From: Bacilli bacterium
Lineage (GTDB): Bacteria; Bacillota_I; Bacilli_A; RF39; UBA660
Reading direction: 5' to 3'
Length of the DNA stretch: 9,027 bases
Assembly (NCBI GenBank): GCA_900772435.1
Contig: CAAHEM010000088.1
Location: 1 to 9,027, forward strand
Shown piece by piece: positions 6,256-9,027 of this stretch. The position numbers and the translations under genes were made by a program. A model generated the notes under the pieces. It ran no database searches. It was given only the letters and a program-made list of their open reading frames with translations, and was not told where the DNA came from. Numbering within the stretch: position 1 is the first letter of the stretch; every line of letters starts with the position of its first letter.

Positions 6256-7886
6256 AAAAAGTAGAAGAAATGAAATATTATTTAAAGGATATAGAAGGTT
6301 ATGAAATACCTTTAATTGCTGAAGAAAAAGATTTATTTAGAAGAATAAAAAATAATGATAAAAATGCACTTGATGAATTAGTGAGAAGATATTCTATGGA
6401 AGTAATAGGTGCTTCAGAAGAAATATTTTCTTATCTAAAAGGTGCCCAAATTGAAGATTTAATTCAAGAAGGATACATTGGCTTAGTAAGAGCTATTAAT
6501 ATATATACTAACTGTGACTCAAAAACAAGATTCACTTTTGTAGCAAGAAAAGAAATAAGAAAATCTATTATAAAATATATAAAATCTAATATAGAATTAA
6601 TGTCTAATATAACAAATGATGACTTCAAAAAAGAAGTATTATCTACACTTACAGAAGAACAAAGTCTAGAATTAGAAGAAAGATCAAATAAAAAAGTTGT
6701 ATCATTAGAAACATTATTATCAAATAGTGATATAGAAGAAAATGGTTTTTCAAGACCAAAATATTTAGAAGACGCTGTAACAAACAAAGTGGCTAACGAC
6801 GAATTATTTAAAAGAATAGAAGAATCAGAAAATCTATCTGATAAAGAAAAACTTATATTATTAGATTATTTTAGATTACAAGGAACAGTTGAAGATCCAC
6901 TTGAAGAAATCGCAAGAATAAGAGAAGCAAGAAAAGCTTATATTGAAACATTATTCTATGTTGGCGGAGAAAAACTAATACAAGAAATTCGTTTTGATGA
7001 AAATACTACAGAAATTGTAAATGAAAGAAAAAAACAAAAGCAAAGAGAACAACATAGCGATAAAATAGAAATAATTAATTTAGAATCAGAAGAACTAAAT
7101 TATGATGAGTTAGAATTAGAACGTCTTAAAAAAGAAATTGAAATTTTAGAAAGTAGAAGAAACGCACTATTAAGCAGCCCAAATATTGACTCAGACGCAA
7201 GAGAAATCGGATATAAAAAATTATCAGAAGAACTAGAAAGCAAAAGAGCAAAAGTACTTAAAATAGTAAATAGAATAGATGAATTAAAAAGAAGAAAAGT
7301 TCAAAGAGAAGAAAAATATAAAAAAAGATCAACTTTAAAAAAAGATTCAATATATGATGAAAGACCAGATTTAGATACTTTAACATCAGACAATAAGCCA
7401 AGACAATTCACATATTATTTAGTAGAACCAGATCCAGAATTAGTAAAAGAACTAGAAAGTGCAATATTAGAAGAAAGAACACAGCTAACTAAAGTTATAG
7501 GAATAAGACAAAGATTGCAACAAATAATAGCTAATGTGAGTAGTTTTACTTCATATGAACAATATACAAGTGAAAAGAAAAAACAAGAAGCTTTATATGA
7601 AGAAGCAGCAAATTTATTAGAAGAGAAAAAGTCAAAAGTAAGAACCATAAGAAGAGAAGTAGAACTATCTAAATTGCCAAAAGAGTCAAAAGATTATCTT
7701 TCATATGGCGAACAAATAGAAGAGTTACAAACTAAAAAGAAAGATACATTTTCAAATAGATTAAGAAGAGATATAGATGCTCAAATTGAAATGTTAAAAC
7801 AACAAAGACGAGATGCAAAAAGTTTTCTAGCAAACGCAGGTATATATGGATATACACAAAAAGTGTATAGAATGCCTAGATGTTAA
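6252..7886 (+). CDS. Degenerate sigma-70-like protein with long coiled-coil C-terminus
   Basis: This 544-residue protein has no exact family recognised. Residues 9-45 match sigma region 1.2 (YYLKDIEGYEIPLIAEEKDL). Residues 66-110 match region 2: IEDLIQEGYIGLVRAINIY, then RFTFVARKEIRKSIIKYI, where SigA has [18 protein letters not shown], so the melting pair Trp-Trp is Lys-Glu. Residues 150-180 resemble the region 3.2 linker (VVSLETLL...), with regions 3.0-3.1 apparently missing. Residues 195-248 resemble region 4 (LSDKEKLILLDYF...LEEIARIREARKAYIE), but the recognition helix is not recognisable. Residues about 255-525 are rich in Lys, Glu and Arg and look like two coiled coils (about 280-355 and 395-525). 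The tail is FLANAGIYGYTQKVYRMPRC. No signal peptide or membrane segment is seen. An in-frame TTG at 6201 is the -35 box itself, so the ATG at 6252 is the start. It probably arose from a sigma paralogue and may bind RNA polymerase without opening promoters; this is inference. Confidence 0.8.
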   Translation: MKKVEEMKYYLKDIEGYEIPLIAEEKDLFRRIKNNDKNALDELVRRYSMEVIGASEEIFSYLKGAQIEDLIQEGYIGLVRAINIYTNCDSKTRFTFVARKEIRKSIIKYIKSNIELMSNITNDDFKKEVLSTLTEEQSLELEERSNKKVVSLETLLSNSDIEENGFSRPKYLEDAVTNKVANDELFKRIEESENLSDKEKLILLDYFRLQGTVEDPLEEIARIREARKAYIETLFYVGGEKLIQEIRFDENTTEIVNERKKQKQREQHSDKIEIINLESEELNYDELELERLKKEIEILESRRNALLSSPNIDSDAREIGYKKLSEELESKRAKVLKIVNRIDELKRRKVQREEKYKKRSTLKKDSIYDERPDLDTLTSDNKPRQFTYYLVEPDPELVKELESAILEERTQLTKVIGIRQRLQQIIANVSSFTSYEQYTSEKKKQEALYEEAANLLEEKKSKVRTIRREVELSKLPKESKDYLSYGEQIEELQTKKKDTFSNRLRRDIDAQIEMLKQQRRDAKSFLANAGIYGYTQKVYRMPRC

Positions 7887-7954
7887 TTATAATTTAAAAT
7901 TAATACGAAAATAATTTTGTAAGAAAACCTAATTTAAAATAATTAAGAAATGAT
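7887..7954. other. AT-rich spacer after the sigma-like gene
   Basis: It contains a 10-nt direct repeat AATTTAAAAT (7891-7900 and 7931-7940) and a weak all-A:T inverted repeat AAAATTA/TAATTTT (7896-7902 with 7912-7918). No ORF or promoter is convincing. Such repeats are expected by chance at this base composition. Confidence 0.3.
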
Positions 7955-7978
7955 AGAGAACTAAAATAGTTCTCTTTT
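7955..7978 (+). terminator. Intrinsic terminator of the sigma-like gene
   Basis: AGAGAACTA (7955-7963) pairs perfectly with TAGTTCTCT (7967-7975) across a minimal AAA loop (or 8 bp with a 5-nt loop), followed by TTTCTTGTT. It stands about 68 nt after the stop codon, so the mRNA would have an AU-rich 3' untranslated region. Confidence 0.78.
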
Positions 7979-7991
7979 CTTGTTCAAATAA

Positions 7992-8020
7992 TTGTATTTT
8001 ATTACTTAATTTGTTAAAAT
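7992..8020 (+). promoter_or_regulatory. Sigma-A promoter of lepA
   Basis: The -35 is TTGTAT (7992-7997, the same hexamer as at the HAD operon) and the -10 is TAAAAT (8015-8020), with 17-nt spacing and an extended TGT. The predicted start 7-8 nt downstream falls at 8027-8028, on the ATG of lepA. Confidence 0.6.
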
Positions 8021-8027
8021 ATTTCTT

Positions 8028-9027
8028 ATGGAAAGAGATAAGATTAAAAATTTTTGTATAATAGCTCATATAGATCATGGCAAGAGTACTCTAGCTGATA
8101 GAATACTTGATATTTGTCATGCAGTAACAGAAAGAGAAAAGAAAGATCAAATACTTGACTCTATGGATCTTGAAAGAGAAAGAGGAATAACTATCAAGTT
8201 AAATGCTGTAGAACTTAAATATAAAGGCTATACTCTTCATTTAATAGATACTCCAGGGCATGTAGATTTTAGTTATGAGGTTAGTAGAAGTTTAGCTGCT
8301 TGTGAAGGCGCAATATTAGTAGTTGATGCAACTCAAGGAATTGAGGCACAAACGCTTGCAAATCTATATTTAGCACTTGAAGCAGATTTAAAGATAATAC
8401 CAGTTATTAATAAAATAGATTTACCAAATGCAAACCCTGAAAAAGTAAAAGATGAACTTGTTAAAGCAATTGGATTTGATAGAGATGAAATAATTTGTTG
8501 TTCAGGTAAAACAGGCGAAGGAGTAGATGAACTACTTGATGCAGTAATTGAAAGAGTACCGAGTCCAAAGAGTGATAGTAATAAATTAAGAGCCTTAATA
8601 TTTGATAGTTACTTTGATCCATATAAAGGTGTAGTAATACTTATTAGAATAATGGATGGAACTGTTAAAGTCGGAGATAAAATCAAACTTATAAATTCAA
8701 ATGCAACTTACGAAGTACTAGAACTCGGAAAACACACACCACATGAAATTAAAAAGAATAGTTTAAGTGCTGGTGAAGTAGGATTCTTAAGTGCATCTAT
8801 TAAAAGTATAACTGAAGTAGAAGTAGGAGATACAATATGCTTAGATGGAGAAACTGTTGAAGCACTACCTGGCTATAAACCAATGAAACCAATGGTATTT
8901 TCAGGAATATATCCAATCGAATCATCAAAATATCCAGACTTAAAAGAAGCATTATTAAAACTAAAACTAAGTGATGCATCTCTAACATTCGAACCAGAAA
9001 CATCAATCGCATTAGGTTTTGGCTTTA
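8028..9027 (+). CDS. lepA: Elongation factor 4 (LepA) GTPase, 3'-truncated by the window edge
   Basis: The first 333 codons of a protein usually near 600 residues are present without interruption. The start [21 protein letters not shown] matches the normal LepA N-terminus. GTPase motifs are G1 [10 protein letters not shown]2 RGITIK, G3 DTPGHVDF with the catalytic His, G4 NKID, and G5 SGKTG where SAKTG is usual. Domain 2 follows ([20 protein letters not shown]), then the start of domain 3 ([23 protein letters not shown]). The family binds the ribosome and has been proposed to back-translocate stalled ribosomes or aid initiation and 30S assembly. No Shine-Dalgarno precedes the ATG (AAAATATTTCTT), in contrast to the other complete genes here. 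It has its own promoter and no operon partner visible upstream; in many Bacillota it is followed by hemN or hrcA, which is outside this window. Confidence 0.96.
   Translation, partial: MERDKIKNFCIIAHIDHGKSTLADRILDICHAVTEREKKDQILDSMDLERERGITIKLNAVELKYKGYTLHLIDTPGHVDFSYEVSRSLAACEGAILVVDATQGIEAQTLANLYLALEADLKIIPVINKIDLPNANPEKVKDELVKAIGFDRDEIICCSGKTGEGVDELLDAVIERVPSPKSDSNKLRALIFDSYFDPYKGVVILIRIMDGTVKVGDKIKLINSNATYEVLELGKHTPHEIKKNSLSAGEVGFLSASIKSITEVEVGDTICLDGETVEALPGYKPMKPMVFSGIYPIESSKYPDLKEALLKLKLSDASLTFEPETSIALGFGF

Noticed and set aside
6464..6787. Minus-strand 107-codon ORF inside the sigma-like gene, and a similar one at 7415-7648
   Set aside because: Antisense shadows in A-rich coding sequence; low complexity and no ribosome binding site or promoter support.
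7888..7893. TATAAT after the sigma-like gene
   Set aside because: No -35 or TG extension, and no gene begins downstream before the terminator.
8800..9012. Minus-strand 70-codon hydrophobic ORF at the right end
   Set aside because: Antisense to lepA domain 2 and 3 coding sequence, whose conserved motifs settle the frame.
1..9027. CRISPR arrays, tRNA genes, insertion sequences, attachment sites, riboswitches
   Set aside because: No spaced repeats, cloverleaf, transposase, long terminal repeats or recognisable aptamer core is seen.

Overview
The window is a strongly AT-rich, gene-dense chromosomal segment that looks like a low-GC member of the Bacillota. The likeliest source is an uncultured lineage of Bacilli close to the Erysipelotrichales, RF39 or Mollicutes branch. 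Support comes from A/T-ending codons, GGAGG-type ribosome binding sites, the acetate-dependent tRNA enzyme TmcAL, and housekeeping proteins most like those of Bacilli. Trp is encoded by TGG in polA and sigA. TGA ends tmcAL inside a terminator hairpin, so the standard bacterial code fits better than the Mycoplasma code. The lineage placement is inference.

Layout: (1) 1-2114, plus strand, polA (DNA polymerase I), cut by the left edge. (2) 2130-3957, minus strand, a two-gene operon: a Cof-type HAD phosphatase followed by tmcAL with an 8-nt overlap. It converges on polA at a shared bidirectional terminator. (3) 3958-4117, a divergent control region. (4) 4118-9027, plus strand: rpmF (bL32), ppa, sigA (rpoD), an unusual sigma-70-like gene, and lepA (cut by the right edge). 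No tRNA, rRNA, CRISPR array, insertion sequence or phage gene is seen, and no stretch over about 160 bases lacks a gene.

The plus-strand cluster reads as a row of single-gene transcription units. The first four genes each end in an intrinsic hairpin, and ppa, sigA, the sigma-like gene and lepA each begin with a readable sigma-A promoter. Promoters and terminators are packed tightly: the -10 box of sigA lies across the ppa terminator hairpin, and the -35 box of ppa lies in the 3' arm of the rpmF terminator. All five clear promoters carry the TGn extension before the -10 box, and most predicted 5' leaders are only about 12-27 nt. lepA has no Shine-Dalgarno sequence, and its predicted transcription start falls at or next to its ATG, so it may be leaderless.

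The most unusual object is the 544-residue protein encoded at 6252-7886, directly after sigA. It keeps the outline of a sigma-70 factor (regions 1.2, 2, 3.2 and 4) but has lost the promoter-melting tryptophan pair. Its region 4 helix-turn-helix is disrupted, and it carries a charged, predicted coiled-coil tail of nearly 300 residues. Its promoter is a perfect consensus. It looks like a sigma paralogue turned to another job, such as an RNA polymerase-binding regulator, decoy or scaffold. That function is inference.
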